Assembly: GCF_000617925.1 (NCBI RefSeq)
Contig: NZ_BAMT01000002.1
Location: forward strand, 124,001 to 188,000
Length of the DNA stretch: 64,000 nt
Direction: 5' to 3'
From: Methylobacillus glycogenes JCM 2850
Lineage (GTDB): Bacteria; Pseudomonadota; Gammaproteobacteria; Burkholderiales; Methylophilaceae
Shown: positions 49,281 through 60,282 of the stretch, piece by piece
Layout of the letters: every line of letters begins with the position of its first letter
Numbering within the stretch: the stretch's first letter is position 1
Position numbers and translations under genes: made by a program
Notes under the pieces: generated by a model
The model's input: the letters and a program-made list of their open reading frames with translations, nothing else
The model's database searches: none
Told to the model about the DNA's origin: nothing

Positions 49281-49771
49281 TGAGCCAGGATACAGCCACA
49301 CATACTCCCCCGCATAAAGTCCCGGTTTCAGCTCTGGTGCTGATCCACACGGTGGATTTGCAGGTGCTGTTGATCGAGCGTGCTGATCATGCGGGTTACT
49401 GGCAGTCGGTGACAGGTAGTCTTGAGTATTTGCCCGAAGGTACGCTGGAATTACCCATGCAGGCGGCAATCCGCGAAGTGGCAGAGGAAACCGGACTTAA
49501 TGCCCTGGACTATCAGCTTAGTGACTGGCAGATGCAGCATGTCTATGAAATTTATCCGCAATGGCGTCATCGCTATGCGCCCGGGGTGACGGAAAATACA
49601 GAACATGTCTTTGGTCTGGAATTACCAGCGCCTGTCACTGTCCAACTCGCTCCGCGTGAGCATACGGCGCAGGAATGGGTGAATTGGCGTGAAGCGGCGC
49701 AAAAGGTGTTTTCCTGGACTAATGTAGAGGCAATACGTGCCTTGGGCGAACGTCACGGCCTGCAACTTTAG
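49280..49771 (+). CDS. nudB: Dihydroneopterin triphosphate diphosphatase (Nudix)
   Basis: 163 residues. A Nudix box is visible as E-x7-REVAEETGL (ELPMQAAIREVAEETGL), with the usual first Gly displaced (GTLELPM), and a TGSLEYLPEG lead-in as in NudB. Context in betaproteobacteria, next to aspS and DUF502 genes, supports the folate-pathway role (removal of pyrophosphate from dihydroneopterin triphosphate). It overlaps the end of apt by one base. Confidence 0.88.
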   Translation: MSQDTATHTPPHKVPVSALVLIHTVDLQVLLIERADHAGYWQSVTGSLEYLPEGTLELPMQAAIREVAEETGLNALDYQLSDWQMQHVYEIYPQWRHRYAPGVTENTEHVFGLELPAPVTVQLAPREHTAQEWVNWREAAQKVFSWTNVEAIRALGERHGLQL

Positions 49772-49821
49772 CAGGCAATATTATTCTCAGTTTTAGCGTC
49801 AGTATTTAGCAGGTTGAATCT

Positions 49822-50919
49822 ATGCAAACAGCAGCCATCAAATTCGAGCGGTTCCAACACAGCGCAGACGAAGAGTGTCAGCAGCGCATCATTGCCGCGC
49901 GCGAAAAGCTCGGCAAGCGCCTGGTGATTCTCGGTCACCACTATCAGCACGATGGCGTTTACAAGCACGCTGACTACACTGGCGATTCACTCAAATTATC
50001 GCGTAATGCGGCTGAGGTGGATGCCGAATATATCGTTTTCCTCGGTGTGCATTTCATGGCCGAGGTGGCAGATATACTCTCGCGCCCTGACCAGATTGCC
50101 ATCTTGCCCGATCTTGCAGCGGGGTGCTCCATGGCCGATATGGCCAACCTGGCCAAGGTAGAGCGCAGCCGCCGTGAGTTGTCTAAGCTGTTTGATTTTG
50201 ACGAAGTGATCACACCGCTGACCTATATCAATTCTGCAGCAGACCTTAAGGCTTTCTGCGGTGATCATGGTGGCATTGTCTGCACCTCCAGTAACGCCAC
50301 CAAAATGCTGGATTGGGCCTTTGCCCGCCGCGAAAAGGTACTGTTCTTCCCAGATCAAAACCTGGGCCGCTGGAGCGGTTACAAGATGGGCATTCCGCTG
50401 GAACAAATGCCAGTGTGGGATCCTGATCAGCCCATGGGCGGCCTGACTGAAGAACAAATCCGCAATGCCAAGATTCTGCTGTGGAAGGGCCATTGTGCGG
50501 TACACCAGATGTTCCGCCCGGCCAGCATTATCAAGTTCCGCAACGAGCATCCCGATGGCATCGTCATCTCGCATCCTGAAGCCCCGTTTGAGGTCTGCCA
50601 GCAATCCGATTATGTCGGTTCTACCGAATATATCGTCAAGACTATTTCTGAAGCCCCCAGTGGCACGCGCTGGCTGGTAGGTACTGAGCTTAACCTGGTT
50701 AACCGCCTGGCAGAGCGCTTCAAGCCTGAGGGCAAGATAGTGCAATTCATGTCACACGTGATTTGCGAATGCTCGACCATGGCACGTATAGACCCGCAGC
50801 ACTTGGCCTGGACCCTGGAAAACCTAGTCGAAGGCAATGTGGTGAACCGCATCCATGTGCCCGAGCACGAGGCAGAACTGGCGCGTCTTTCCCTGCAACG
50901 CATGCTGGACGCATCTTGA
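49822..50919 (+). CDS. nadA: Quinolinate synthase
   Basis: 365 residues. It matches NadA throughout: LVILGHHYQHDGVYKHADYT, the first cluster-ligand region AAGCSMADMA, CTSSNATKMLDWAF, WKGHCAVHQMF and VICECSTMARIDP. The Cys residues provide a [4Fe-4S] cluster. It condenses iminoaspartate with dihydroxyacetone phosphate in NAD synthesis; nadB and nadC are not in the window. The next gene starts 13 bp after its stop. Confidence 0.97.
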   Translation: MQTAAIKFERFQHSADEECQQRIIAAREKLGKRLVILGHHYQHDGVYKHADYTGDSLKLSRNAAEVDAEYIVFLGVHFMAEVADILSRPDQIAILPDLAAGCSMADMANLAKVERSRRELSKLFDFDEVITPLTYINSAADLKAFCGDHGGIVCTSSNATKMLDWAFARREKVLFFPDQNLGRWSGYKMGIPLEQMPVWDPDQPMGGLTEEQIRNAKILLWKGHCAVHQMFRPASIIKFRNEHPDGIVISHPEAPFEVCQQSDYVGSTEYIVKTISEAPSGTRWLVGTELNLVNRLAERFKPEGKIVQFMSHVICECSTMARIDPQHLAWTLENLVEGNVVNRIHVPEHEAELARLSLQRMLDAS

Positions 50920-50932
50920 TGAAAGGCTAAGC

Positions 50933-51684
50933 TTGCAGAGCATCATACGGATTGCCACGTTCAACATTCACAAGGGTGTCACCAGCTTTAATGCCAGGTT
51001 TGCCCTGCATGAGCAGAGAGAGCTAATCCGCAAGCTGCAAGCCGATATTGTTTTTCTGCAGGAAGTGCGCGATCAGCACATCAAGCATAGCCGCCGTTTC
51101 AGTGCCTGGCCGCTGGACGGTCAGGTTGAGTTTCTTGCCGATAGCGTTTGGAGCGCTTATGCCTACGGCAAAAATTCGGTCTATCCGGCAGGTCATCATG
51201 CAACGCCCTGTTGTCCAAATACCCCATCATCAAATATGAAAACGCCGATATCTCCGCGCATAGCAGCGAGCAACGCGGCTTGCTGCATTGCGAAATCGCC
51301 ATAGAAGGCTGGCCGCAACCCTTGCACTGCATCTGTGTACACTTGGGTTTGTTTGCAGGCTGGCGTCGCAAGCAGATAGCCATACTGCGTGACCGCATTG
51401 CCGAGATGGTGCCTGAAGATGCACCGCTGATTATTGCCGGTGATTTCAATGACTGGAGCATGAGCGCCGGGCGTGAACTGGTGCATGGTTTGCATTTGCA
51501 CGAAGTCTTTGAGCATCATGGCGGCAAGCCTGCGCGTAGTTTCCCTTCTTTCCTGCCCATGTTCCGCCTGGATAGAATTTATGTACGCGGTTTTCATGTG
51601 CGCCATGTGGAAGTCCATGCCGGGCCTAGCTTCCTCAAGGTGTCCGATCACGCAGCCCTCACCGCCGTGCTGTCGAGAACATGA
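50933..51684 (+). CDS. Endonuclease/exonuclease/phosphatase-family protein (one frame break)
   Basis: About 250 residues from a TTG start at 50933 (GAAAGG upstream). EEP fold landmarks: RIATFNIHKGV, DIVFLQEVRDQ (catalytic Glu), IIAGDFNDW and KVSDHAALTAVL (SDH). The frame breaks near 51201, where one added G restores AGHHGNALLSKYPI. It stops 4 bp into the clsB start. In many proteobacteria an EEP gene is paired with clsB (the ybhP-clsB pair), so a role in membrane phospholipid metabolism rather than DNA repair is possible. Confidence 0.88.
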
Positions 51685-52835
51685 TGCGCTGGGAGTCTGG
51701 TAACCGTATTACTCTGCTCAAGAACGGCACTGAGTTTTTCCCCTCATTGGCTGCATCCATTGAGAGCGCCCAGCGCGAGATTTATATCCAGACCTATATC
51801 TACGAACTGGACGACACCGGACGCATGATAGGCGACAAGCTCATGGCAGCAGCCCAGCGCGGTGTGCAGGTCATGCTTTTGCTGGATGGCTATGGCAGCC
51901 GCAAACTGGCGCCAGATTATGTGCAGCAGCTGGAAGCCGCTGGCGTCAAGGTCATGGTCTACAGGCCTAAGATATCCCCCTGGTCGCTCAAGCGTAGCCG
52001 CTTGCGGCGCTTGCATCGCAAAGTGTCGGTATTTGATGGCCAGCATGGTTATGTCGGTGGCATCAACATCATTGATGACATGAATGTGCCGGGTAAACGT
52101 GCCGCCCCGCGTGTGGATTATGCCGTGAAGGTGGAAGGCCCTTTGGTCTTCGCGCTGCATCTGAGTACACGCAATCTCTGGCGGCGGCTGGCCTGGCTGC
52201 ATCTGCGTGAAGCCGTGCCGCATCCGGTATTGCCCGCGCCCAGTTTTATCACCGATGGCATGCGTGCAGCGTTTGTGATGCGTGACAACGTGCTGCACAG
52301 ACGCGATATAGAACGGGCCTATCTCAAGGCCATAGGCAAGGCCAGGGAAGAAATCATTATTGCCAGTGCCTATTTCGTGCCGGGCAAGAAATTCCGTCAG
52401 GCGCTGATTGCAGCCAGCCAACGCGGTGTCAGGGTGCGCCTGCTGCTGCAGGGGCGCATGGAATACTGGCTGATGTTTGCCACGCACGAAGTCTATGCGC
52501 TGTTTCTCAGGCACGGCATTGAAATCTATGAATACCGCGCCAGCTTCATGCACAGCAAGGTGGCGGTCATGGATAAACGCTGGGCCACTGTGGGTTCTTC
52601 CAATCTAGACCCTTTTAGTTTATTGCTCGCACGTGAAGCCAATATCGTGGTGCAGGACAAGCGCTTCAATGCCGAGTTAAAGGCTGATCTAGAGCGCGCC
52701 ATTGCAGAGAAGGCCACGCGGGTACGACCAGAGGATTGGTCACGACGGCATATCTTCAAGCGCATGTTCTCACTGCTGGTCTATGTAGTGGTGCGCGTGA
52801 TGATAGGTTTGGTTGGGCATCACGAAAAACACTGA
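51681..52835 (+). CDS. clsB: Cardiolipin synthase B-type phospholipase D protein
   Basis: 384 residues, soluble or peripheral, with two HKD motifs of the PLD superfamily: HRKVSVFDG...YVGGIN near residue 112 and HSKVAVMDKRWATVGSSN near residue 290. The length and absence of N-terminal membrane helices fit ClsB rather than ClsA. It makes cardiolipin from phosphatidylglycerol, and homologs can use other phospholipid donors. It overlaps the EEP gene by 4 bp (ATGA). Confidence 0.92.
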   Translation: MMRWESGNRITLLKNGTEFFPSLAASIESAQREIYIQTYIYELDDTGRMIGDKLMAAAQRGVQVMLLLDGYGSRKLAPDYVQQLEAAGVKVMVYRPKISPWSLKRSRLRRLHRKVSVFDGQHGYVGGINIIDDMNVPGKRAAPRVDYAVKVEGPLVFALHLSTRNLWRRLAWLHLREAVPHPVLPAPSFITDGMRAAFVMRDNVLHRRDIERAYLKAIGKAREEIIIASAYFVPGKKFRQALIAASQRGVRVRLLLQGRMEYWLMFATHEVYALFLRHGIEIYEYRASFMHSKVAVMDKRWATVGSSNLDPFSLLLAREANIVVQDKRFNAELKADLERAIAEKATRVRPEDWSRRHIFKRMFSLLVYVVVRVMIGLVGHHEKH

Positions 52836-53011
52836 GTCGCTGGCTTGTATGGTGCTGGCATTTCTGGCGCAGGCATATCTTGAGCTGCAGGCTTAGCTCG
52901 CAAGGTGATAGGTATAAAGCAGGAGTAATTCCCTGCATCTTACAGCCCGCGCTATTGTCTATCAGTCATGGATATCTTCCGCAGGGTTTGTTCATAAATC
53001 AAGTCATGATT

Positions 53012-53062
53012 TAGTCACCCTAATGACTAGCCATTCGGTAGAATGTTTGTTTCCAAACATTC
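53012..53062 (+). promoter_or_regulatory. Two dyads in front of the MHYT-GGDEF-EAL gene
   Basis: TAGTCA-CCCTAA-TGACTA (53012-53029) and a perfect GAATGTTTG-TTTC-CAAACATTC (53041-53062) lie 70-120 bp before the ATG. The first resembles the CTAGTCC palindromes but has wider arm spacing. These may be operator sites or leader hairpins. The remainder of the 298-bp gap after clsB shows nothing recognisable. Confidence 0.45.
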
Positions 53063-53133
53063 GCAGCGGATAAGCTCAAGATAGCCGCTATGACAACCGT
53101 TAGAGACTAACCTGGGACGCTAAAGACCACACC

Positions 53134-55211
53134 ATGTTGACAGAGTTTTACGATACCAATCTCGTGATCATCTCCCTCTTGGTGGCGATGTTTGCTTCCT
53201 ATACCGCCCTCAACATGGTGGAAAGAATCAACACGGCAAGGGGTAACAGTGCGCAATGGTGGTTGCTTGGCGGCGCGGTGACCTTGGGCGTGGGTATCTG
53301 GTCCATGCACTTTATCGGCATGCTGGCCTTCCGCCTGCCTATACCGCTGGGCTACGACATGGCCATCACGCTGCTTTCCTTGCTGCTGGTGATTGTGGTT
53401 TCGGGCTTTGCCTTGCGCCAGGTGGTGCAGGCTTCCTTCTCACTCAGCCGCCTGTTGATCAGCGCAGTACTTATGGGCCTCGGCGTTGCCGCCATGCACT
53501 ACATCGGCATGGCAGCGATGCGTATGGAGCCTGCGCCAAATTACGACACCACCCTGTTCAGTCTCTCCATCCTGATTGCCATAGGCGCATCGGGTGCGGC
53601 TTTGTGGATTGCTTTCAAGCTACGTCAACGTGTGCCGCACGTGATGATTGCGCGTGCGGGCGCGGCCCTGGTCATGGGGGTGGCGATTTGTGGCATGCAT
53701 TACACCGGCATGGCGGCGGCACAGTTTCCTATAGGCAGTGTGTGCGGTGCTGCGACTGACGGCAATCTGGATCATCTCACTATACTGGTGGTGATGGGCG
53801 CCAGCAGCATTCTGGTAATCGCCTTGCTGGTCTCTATTCTTGATGCCAGGCTGGAGGCACGTACTGCGCAATTGGCCCAATCGCTGGAAAAAGCCAACGA
53901 GGAACTGCTGCAACAAACCCTGCATGACCACCTGACGCGTTTGCCTAATCGCACACTGCTTGAGGATAGGGTGAATCAGGCACTGTATAAATCCCGCCGT
54001 GAGCAAGGCAGCTTTGCCCTGATGTTTATAGACGTTGATGGTTTCAAGACCATCAACGACTCACTGGGGCATCATGTGGGCGATTTGCTGCTGGTTGAAG
54101 CCGCAGCGCGCCTGCGCAAGCTGCTGCGTGCGCAAGATACCGTCGCGCGCGTGGGCGGCGATGAATTTGTGGTGCTGCTGGAAGGGGCAGCGCCAGAAGA
54201 TGCGGCCACCGTGGCAGAAAAAATCGTCTTCGCCTGCAGCCAACCTTTCAATATCAATGACAGGGAGCTGCGCATCTCTGCCAGTTTGGGCATTGCCATC
54301 TACCCCGATAACGGTCAGACCTACCGTGAGTTGGCGATTAATGCTGACACCGCCATGTATCACACCAAGCGTTCGGGACGGAATGGCTTCCACTTCTTTG
54401 AAGCCTCCATGCATATCAATACCCAAAGCCGTCTGGATATGATGCTGGATCTGGGCTCTGCGCTGGATAAAAAACAATTTGTGCTGCAATACCAGCCAAG
54501 TTCACGGCCAATCACGAGAGCATAGTTGGTGCCGAGGCCTTGCTGCGCTGGCAACACCCCAAGCTGGGGCTGATACCACCAGATCAATTTATCAGCTTGG
54601 CAGAGAAATCTGGTTTGATTATCCCAATTGGCGAGTGGGTGCTGGATCAGGCCTGCCAGCAGATGCGCAACTGGTATGACCTGGGTCATAAGGACTGGCA
54701 TGTGGCGGTCAACCTTTCATCGCTACAGTTCTGCCATGAAAAACTGGTAGATGTGGTCAAGGCCACGCTGGTGCGCTGGCGCTTGCCTGCGCACTGCCTG
54801 ACGCTGGAAATCACTGAATCCACCGCCATGCATAATGTGAAGACCACGCTGGAAATCCTGCATCAGCTGTCGCGCTTGGGTGTGAAGATATCCATCGATG
54901 ACTTTGGCACAGGCTACTCCAGCCTGCTTTACCTCAAGCGCCTGCCTGCCAATGAGTTGAAGATAGACCGTGGCTTCATCAGCAGCCTGGGCGAAGACAA
55001 GGGCTTTGATGATGGCGCTATCGTCTCCGCCATCATCGCGCTGGGGCATACGCTCAATTTCCAGATTGTGGCCGAGGGGGTAGAAACCGAGGCGCAAAAA
55101 TCCTTCCTGCAAGGTTTGGGTTGTGATCAGTTGCAGGGCTTTGGCTTAGGTAAGCCCATGTCGCCAGAGCAACTCACCGCCCGCTTCGGCAACATGCGTC
55201 TGGCAGGCTAG
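53134..55211 (+). CDS. MHYT-sensor GGDEF-EAL protein (one frame break)
   Basis: Reconstructed length about 692 residues. Seven membrane segments in the first 245 residues carry the MHYT-type motifs MHFIGM, MHYIGM and MHYTGM, proposed in the family to bind metal and sense O2, CO or NO. A short coiled coil leads to a GGDEF domain with an intact signature (RVGGDEFVVLL) and an EAL domain with AEALLRW and DDFGTGYSSLLYL. The frame breaks near 54496 (CC for CCC; YQPKFTANHESIV). Both catalytic signatures are intact, so it could make or degrade c-di-GMP. The C-terminal RLAG and stop lie in a 16-bp tandem repeat. Confidence 0.93.
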
Positions 55212-55261
55212 GCATCTGGCAGACTGGGCATCTGGCAGACTGGGCATCTGGCAGACTAGGC
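55198..55261 (+). repeat. 16-bp tandem repeat, four copies
   Basis: Units ATCTGGCAGACTGGGC (55214 and 55230, identical) flanked by one-to-three-base variants at 55198 and 55246. The first unit encodes the last codons and stop of the MHYT-GGDEF-EAL gene, so copy-number changes would affect only the 3' untranslated part. Confidence 0.95.
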
Positions 55262-55435
55262 GTCATCCTGAGTGATTGTTTATACTAGCGACTTGATGCC
55301 AGCATGCTGCTGGCGTTGAGCGCTTGGTAAATTATCTTGCGCTCAGTTTTTTAGTGATTAACGCTGTGCAGCACAGGCGCGGCAATTTACACTTTTCACC
55401 GTTTATTTCTACAGTACATTTTCCAGGGTATGTTC

Positions 55436-55813
55436 ATGTTCAATCGCGTTACTCCAGTGTTTACACGTATTTCAGCCGTGCTTGCCATTGCATTGCTCAG
55501 CCTGGGGCTGACCGCCTGCGGCGGCTTCAAGGTCTGGCCGTTTGGCGATGATGATGCCACGGCTACCTCGCGCGGCCCGGCGGGTTCTACCGAATACCAA
55601 TGCGATAAAAGTAAGCGCTTTTACGTTAAACCGCAGGATGGCGGGGTGTGGCTGGTGCTGCCAGATAGGGAGTTGCAGCTCAGCAAGTCAGCAGAAGGGC
55701 AGTTCAGCAATGGCATTACCAAGCTGAGTATTGAGGGCGAAAACGCAACGCTGGACGATGGCTACAAGCACGACTTCAACAACTGCAAGGCCAATCTGCC
55801 TGCCAAGAAGTAA
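55436..55813 (+). CDS. Small lipoprotein, MliC-like
   Basis: 125 residues from ATG 55436. A lipoprotein signal with lipobox LTAC (near residue 28 of the protein) is followed by GGFKVWPFGDDD and a domain of about 80 residues with EYQCDKSKRFYVKPQDGGVW and FSNGITKLSIEGENATLDDG ending NNCKANLPAKK. The Cys pair and beta pattern are suggestive of the MliC lysozyme-inhibitor fold, but this is weak. Probably monocistronic. Confidence 0.75.
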   Translation: MFNRVTPVFTRISAVLAIALLSLGLTACGGFKVWPFGDDDATATSRGPAGSTEYQCDKSKRFYVKPQDGGVWLVLPDRELQLSKSAEGQFSNGITKLSIEGENATLDDGYKHDFNNCKANLPAKK

Positions 55814-55873
55814 GCAAGGCCAGGCGGCATGACCTGAGGCCAGAGGTTCAAGCCATAAGGCCGTAGTTCTGGC

Positions 55874-56767
55874 TCAGGTTTTGTAGCGCAAGGCATCAAC
55901 AATAATGCTAAATGCCGCGGTGGGCTGGCGGCTACTCGGGTAATACAAGTGATAACCCGTGAATGAAGGCCACCAGTCCTCCAGCACCGGGCGCAAGCGC
56001 CCTGTATTGATAGATTCCAGCACCATATCCTCAGGCAAGTAAGCCAGGCCAAAACCTTCTTGCGCGGCTTGCCGTATAGGCGTGCTGCTGCTGAAAACCA
56101 GCTGGCCATCCGTACGTACGGTGATGGTCTGGCCGTTGCGCTGAAATTCCCAGGTAAACAGCCCGCCATGGGTGGGCAACCTGAGGTTAATGCCTTTGTG
56201 CTGATCCAGCTGCTCCGGGTGGGTAGGTGTGCCAAATCGCTCAAGATAATCAGGGGCCGCCACACAGGCCATGCGCATGTCTGCGGCAATTCTGACCGCC
56301 ACCATATCCTTGGCGACCTTGCTGCCCAGGCGTACGCCCATGTCGTAGCGTTCAGCGACGATATCTACCAGACCATAATCCACAATGATTTCCAGCTTGA
56401 TATCGGGGTAGTGCGCCAATACCTTGGAGAGCTTGGGCCATAACACATGTCGCGCCGTATGTTCTGCGGCGGTAATACGAATATTGCCAGCGGGTTTTTG
56501 CTGCAATTCAGACAGCGAGGTCAGCTCAGCGGCAATTTCCTCAAAGCGCGGCGTCAAGGTCAGCATCAGGCGCTGCCCGGCGGCGGTAGGTGAAACGCTG
56601 CGCGTGGTGCGCGTCAGCAAGCGCATGCCCAGCCGGGTTTCCAGGCCACGCACGCTATGGCTCAGCGCCGATTGGGAAACACCCAATTGCGCGGCGGCGC
56701 GGGTAAAACTTTGCTCGCGTGCCACCACCAGAAAGGCATGCAGATCGTTGAAATTATCGCGCATCAA
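55874..56767 (-). CDS. LysR-family transcriptional regulator
   Basis: 297 residues. N-terminal winged HTH (FNDLHAFLVVAREQSFTRAA, LGVSQSALSHSVRGLE) and a C-terminal substrate-binding domain. It is transcribed away from the RND operon across a 309-bp gap. By position it could regulate the efflux genes, but LysR proteins of this type (close to YafC-like family members) also act on unlinked genes. No clear T-N11-A site was pinned down. Confidence 0.92.
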   Translation of the reverse strand: MMRDNFNDLHAFLVVAREQSFTRAAAQLGVSQSALSHSVRGLETRLGMRLLTRTTRSVSPTAAGQRLMLTLTPRFEEIAAELTSLSELQQKPAGNIRITAAEHTARHVLWPKLSKVLAHYPDIKLEIIVDYGLVDIVAERYDMGVRLGSKVAKDMVAVRIAADMRMACVAAPDYLERFGTPTHPEQLDQHKGINLRLPTHGGLFTWEFQRNGQTITVRTDGQLVFSSSTPIRQAAQEGFGLAYLPEDMVLESINTGRLRPVLEDWWPSFTGYHLYYPSSRQPTAAFSIIVDALRYKT

Positions 56768-57076
56768 TAGGGCTTTCAGGATTAATGAATTTAACTCATA
56801 AGACCATGCGCATTATACCCACTAATCAATGACCCTTATCGCAGGTAAAGTGTGGACTTGTAAACTAGAGCTTGCGTTATTGGTTAGCACCTAAACCAAC
56901 GCACAAGCCTTGCCAGCACTGAATAAAAGCAGGCTGGCAAACCAACATTCTGCCAGGCAAAACTTGGCAAGTTCTAGTAACAATGTGGCAGGTTTGCTCA
57001 AGCACAAGCCCCCTCTCTCAACGATAATGGTTGAGTAAATTAGTATGTTTATCAAATTCACCACGGTAGGCTAGGT

Positions 57077-60000
57077 ATGTTAGGCATAGTCCAAGTAGCG
57101 CTCAGGCGTCCTTATACATTCGTCGTCATGGCGATCATCATCATGATTGCAGGCATACTTTCGGCCCTGCGCATGCCCACCGACATCTTCCCGGAAATCC
57201 GCATTCCTGTGATTGCGGTGGCCTGGCAGTACACAGGCATGTCGCCAGATCAGGTTACGGGCCGCATGCTGACACCGTTCCAGCGTACGCTGACCACCAC
57301 GGTGAATGACATTGAGCATATCGAATCCAATTCCTATACCGGGTTTGGCATCGTCAAGATTTTCTTCCAGCCCGGCGTCAATATCGCCACCGCCAATGCT
57401 CAGGTGACGGCCGTATCGCAAACGCTGCTGCGCCAGTTGCCGCCTGGCACCCAGCCACCGCTGATCCTCAACTACAACGCCTCTACCGTGCCTATTTTGC
57501 AATTGGCGCTGGCAGGCAAAGGCCTGACTGAACAAAACCTCGCCGATTTGGGCATGAACGCAGTGCGTACCCGCCTGGTCTCGGTGCCGGGTGCGGCTAT
57601 TCCTTACCCCTTTGGTGGCAAAACCCGTCAGGTGCAGATTGATCTGGACCCCGATGCCATGCAGGCGCGCGGGCTTTCCGGCCAGGATGTCGCCAATGCA
57701 CTGGCGGCGCAGAATCTTATCTTGCCCGTGGGTACGCAGAAGATAGGCAATTTTGAATATACAGTGCAGCTCAATAACGCGCCTTCAGCGCTGGAAGAGC
57801 TGGGCAATCTGCCAGTCAAGGTGGTGAATGGCGCCACGGTCTATATCCGCGATGTGGCCCAGGTGCGTGACGGTAGTCCGCCGCAGACCAATCTGGTGCA
57901 CGTGGATGGCGCACGTTCGGTGCTGATGTCTGTGCTCAAGAACGGCGCTACTTCAACGCTGGCAATTGTGGCGGGCATCAAGGATAAACTGGAAGAAATC
58001 AAACCAACCTTGCCGGATGAGCTGGAAGTCAGGCCCATCAATGACCAATCCATCTTTGTTAGTGCCGCCATCAAGGGCGTGGTGCTGGAAGGTTGTATTG
58101 CGGCGGCCCTGACCAGCGTCATGATTCTGCTGTTCCTCGGGAGCTGGCGCTCTACGGTGATTATTGCCGTCTCCATTCCACTCTCCATCATGGGGGCGGT
58201 GGCTGGTTTGGCCCTGGCTGGCGAAACGCTCAATATCATGACCTTGGGTGGTCTGGCGCTGGCGGTGGGTATTCTGGTGGATGACGCGACTGTCACCATA
58301 GAGAACATCAACTGGCATCTGGAACAAGGCAAGGAAGTGGAGCCTGCGATTCTTGATGGTGCACGTCAGATTGTGACCCCTGCGTTTGTTTCGCTGCTGT
58401 GTATCTGTATTGTGTTTGTGCCCATGTTCTTCCTTGAGGGCGTGTCACGCTTCCTGTTTGTGCCCATGGCGGAATCGGTGATGTTTGCGATGGTGAGCTC
58501 CTTCATCCTCTCGCGCACCCTGGTGCCCACCATGTCCAAGTATTTGCTCAAGCCGCATGCGCCGCATACCGATTTGCACGGGCATAATGACGCTCTGCCA
58601 CCAAGTCGTAACCCTTTGGTCAATTTCCAGCGTGGTTTTGAAGCCAGGTTTGAGCGCTTCCGCAGCGGTTACAAGGGCGTGCTGGAACTGGCGCTGGAAA
58701 ACCGCAAGAAGTTTGTTGTGGGCTTTATGGCCTTTGTGCTGTTGAGCTTTGCGCTGGTGCCTTTCCTCGGCCGCAATTTCTTCCCGGCCGTCGATGGCGG
58801 GCAGATACTCATGCATGTGCGTGTGCCTGTGGGAACACGTCTTGAGGATACCGCAGCGCGCTTTGCCAATATCCAGTCGGCCATACGCAAGATTATCCCC
58901 GAGCATGAAATTGCCACGCTGGTGGACAATATTGGCCTGCCTATCAGCTCCATCAACCTCACCTATAACAACACCGGGGTGATGGGCGTGCAGGATGGCG
59001 ATATTCAGATTGCGCTGACCGAGGAGCACAGGCCGACAGCGGAATATATCAAGCTGTTGCGTGAGCAATTGCCACGCCAGTTCCCGGATACCACCTTCTC
59101 CTTCCCGCCTGCGGATATCGTCAGCCAGATTCTTAATTTTGGCTCACCTGCGCCTATTGATTTGCAGATACGCGGGGCCAATACCGCCGCCAATTTTGAT
59201 TACGCCAATATGCTGGTGGCGCAGATACGCAAAGTGCCCGGTATTGCCGATGTACGCATACAGCAATCACGCAAAAACCCGGTATTGAACGTCGATATCG
59301 ATAGATCACGTGCGCAGGAAGTCGGGCTGAATACCCGCGATATCACCAATAATATGGTGGTGACGCTGGCAGGTAGCAGCCAGGTGGCGCCGACCTTCTG
59401 GCTTAACCCGGATAACGGCGTGTCTTACCCGATTGTGATGCAGACACCGCAATACCGCATGGATAGCATGTCCGCATTGGAAAACCTGCCACTCAATGGC
59501 ACGGTGGCTGGGGCTGCACCACAGATACTGGGCGGCCTGGCGACCTTCTCGCGCAGCAATGCCAATGCGCTGGTGAGCCAATATGACATTCAGCCCATGA
59601 TACAGATCAACGCCACGACTCAAGCCGTGATCTGGGGGCCGTGGCCAAGGAAATACGCAGCATACTGGCCGAGCATGCCGATAGCGTGCCCAAGGGTTCC
59701 AGCATTGCCTTGCTGGGTCAGGTGCAGACCATGGAAAGTGCGTTCTCCGGCCTGCTGTTTGGTCTGGTAGGCGCTATCGTCTTGATTTACCTGTTGATTG
59801 TGGTGAACTTCCAGTCCTGGAGTGACTCCTTCGTCATTATCAGCGCCTTGCCAGCGGCAATTGCCGGCATTATCTGGATGTTGTTTGCCAGCTTCACGCC
59901 GCTTTCGGTGCCAGCCTTGACCGGGGCCATCATGTGTATGGGCGTGGCCACCGCGAATAGCGTGCTGGTGATCAGCTTTGCGCGGGAGCGTCTGGCCGAG

Positions 60001-60282
60001 CTCGGCAATGCGACAGAGGCTGCGATTGAAGCTGGCTTTGTGCGCTTCCGTCCGGTGTTAATGACCGCGCTCGCTATGATGATAGGCATGGCCCCCATGG
60101 CTTTGGGCCTGGGCGAGGGTGGTGAGCAGAATGCGCCGCTGGGTCGTGCCGTGATTGGCGGGCTGTTGTTTGCCACGATTACCACGCTGGTGTTTGTGCC
60201 CGTGGTGTTCAGCATGGTGCATGCAAAATATCGTAAAAGTTCTTTAGAGAGTGCTAGTCATGGAGAAGTCAATGTCATCTGA
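57077..60282 (+). CDS. RND multidrug efflux permease (one frame break)
   Basis: Reconstructed length about 1,068 residues with the usual 12 membrane spans and two large periplasmic loops. TM4 carries the essential Asp pair (ILVDDATVTIENI), and TM1 is FVVMAIIIMIAGILSALRMP. The sequence is nearer to the HAE1/MdtC-like branch than to heavy-metal CzcA pumps. The frame breaks near 59624, where restoring one G gives TQGRDLGAVAKEI. It heads an operon with an adaptor gene (overlapping by about 11 bp) and a NodT-type outer membrane factor. The substrate is unknown. Confidence 0.94.
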
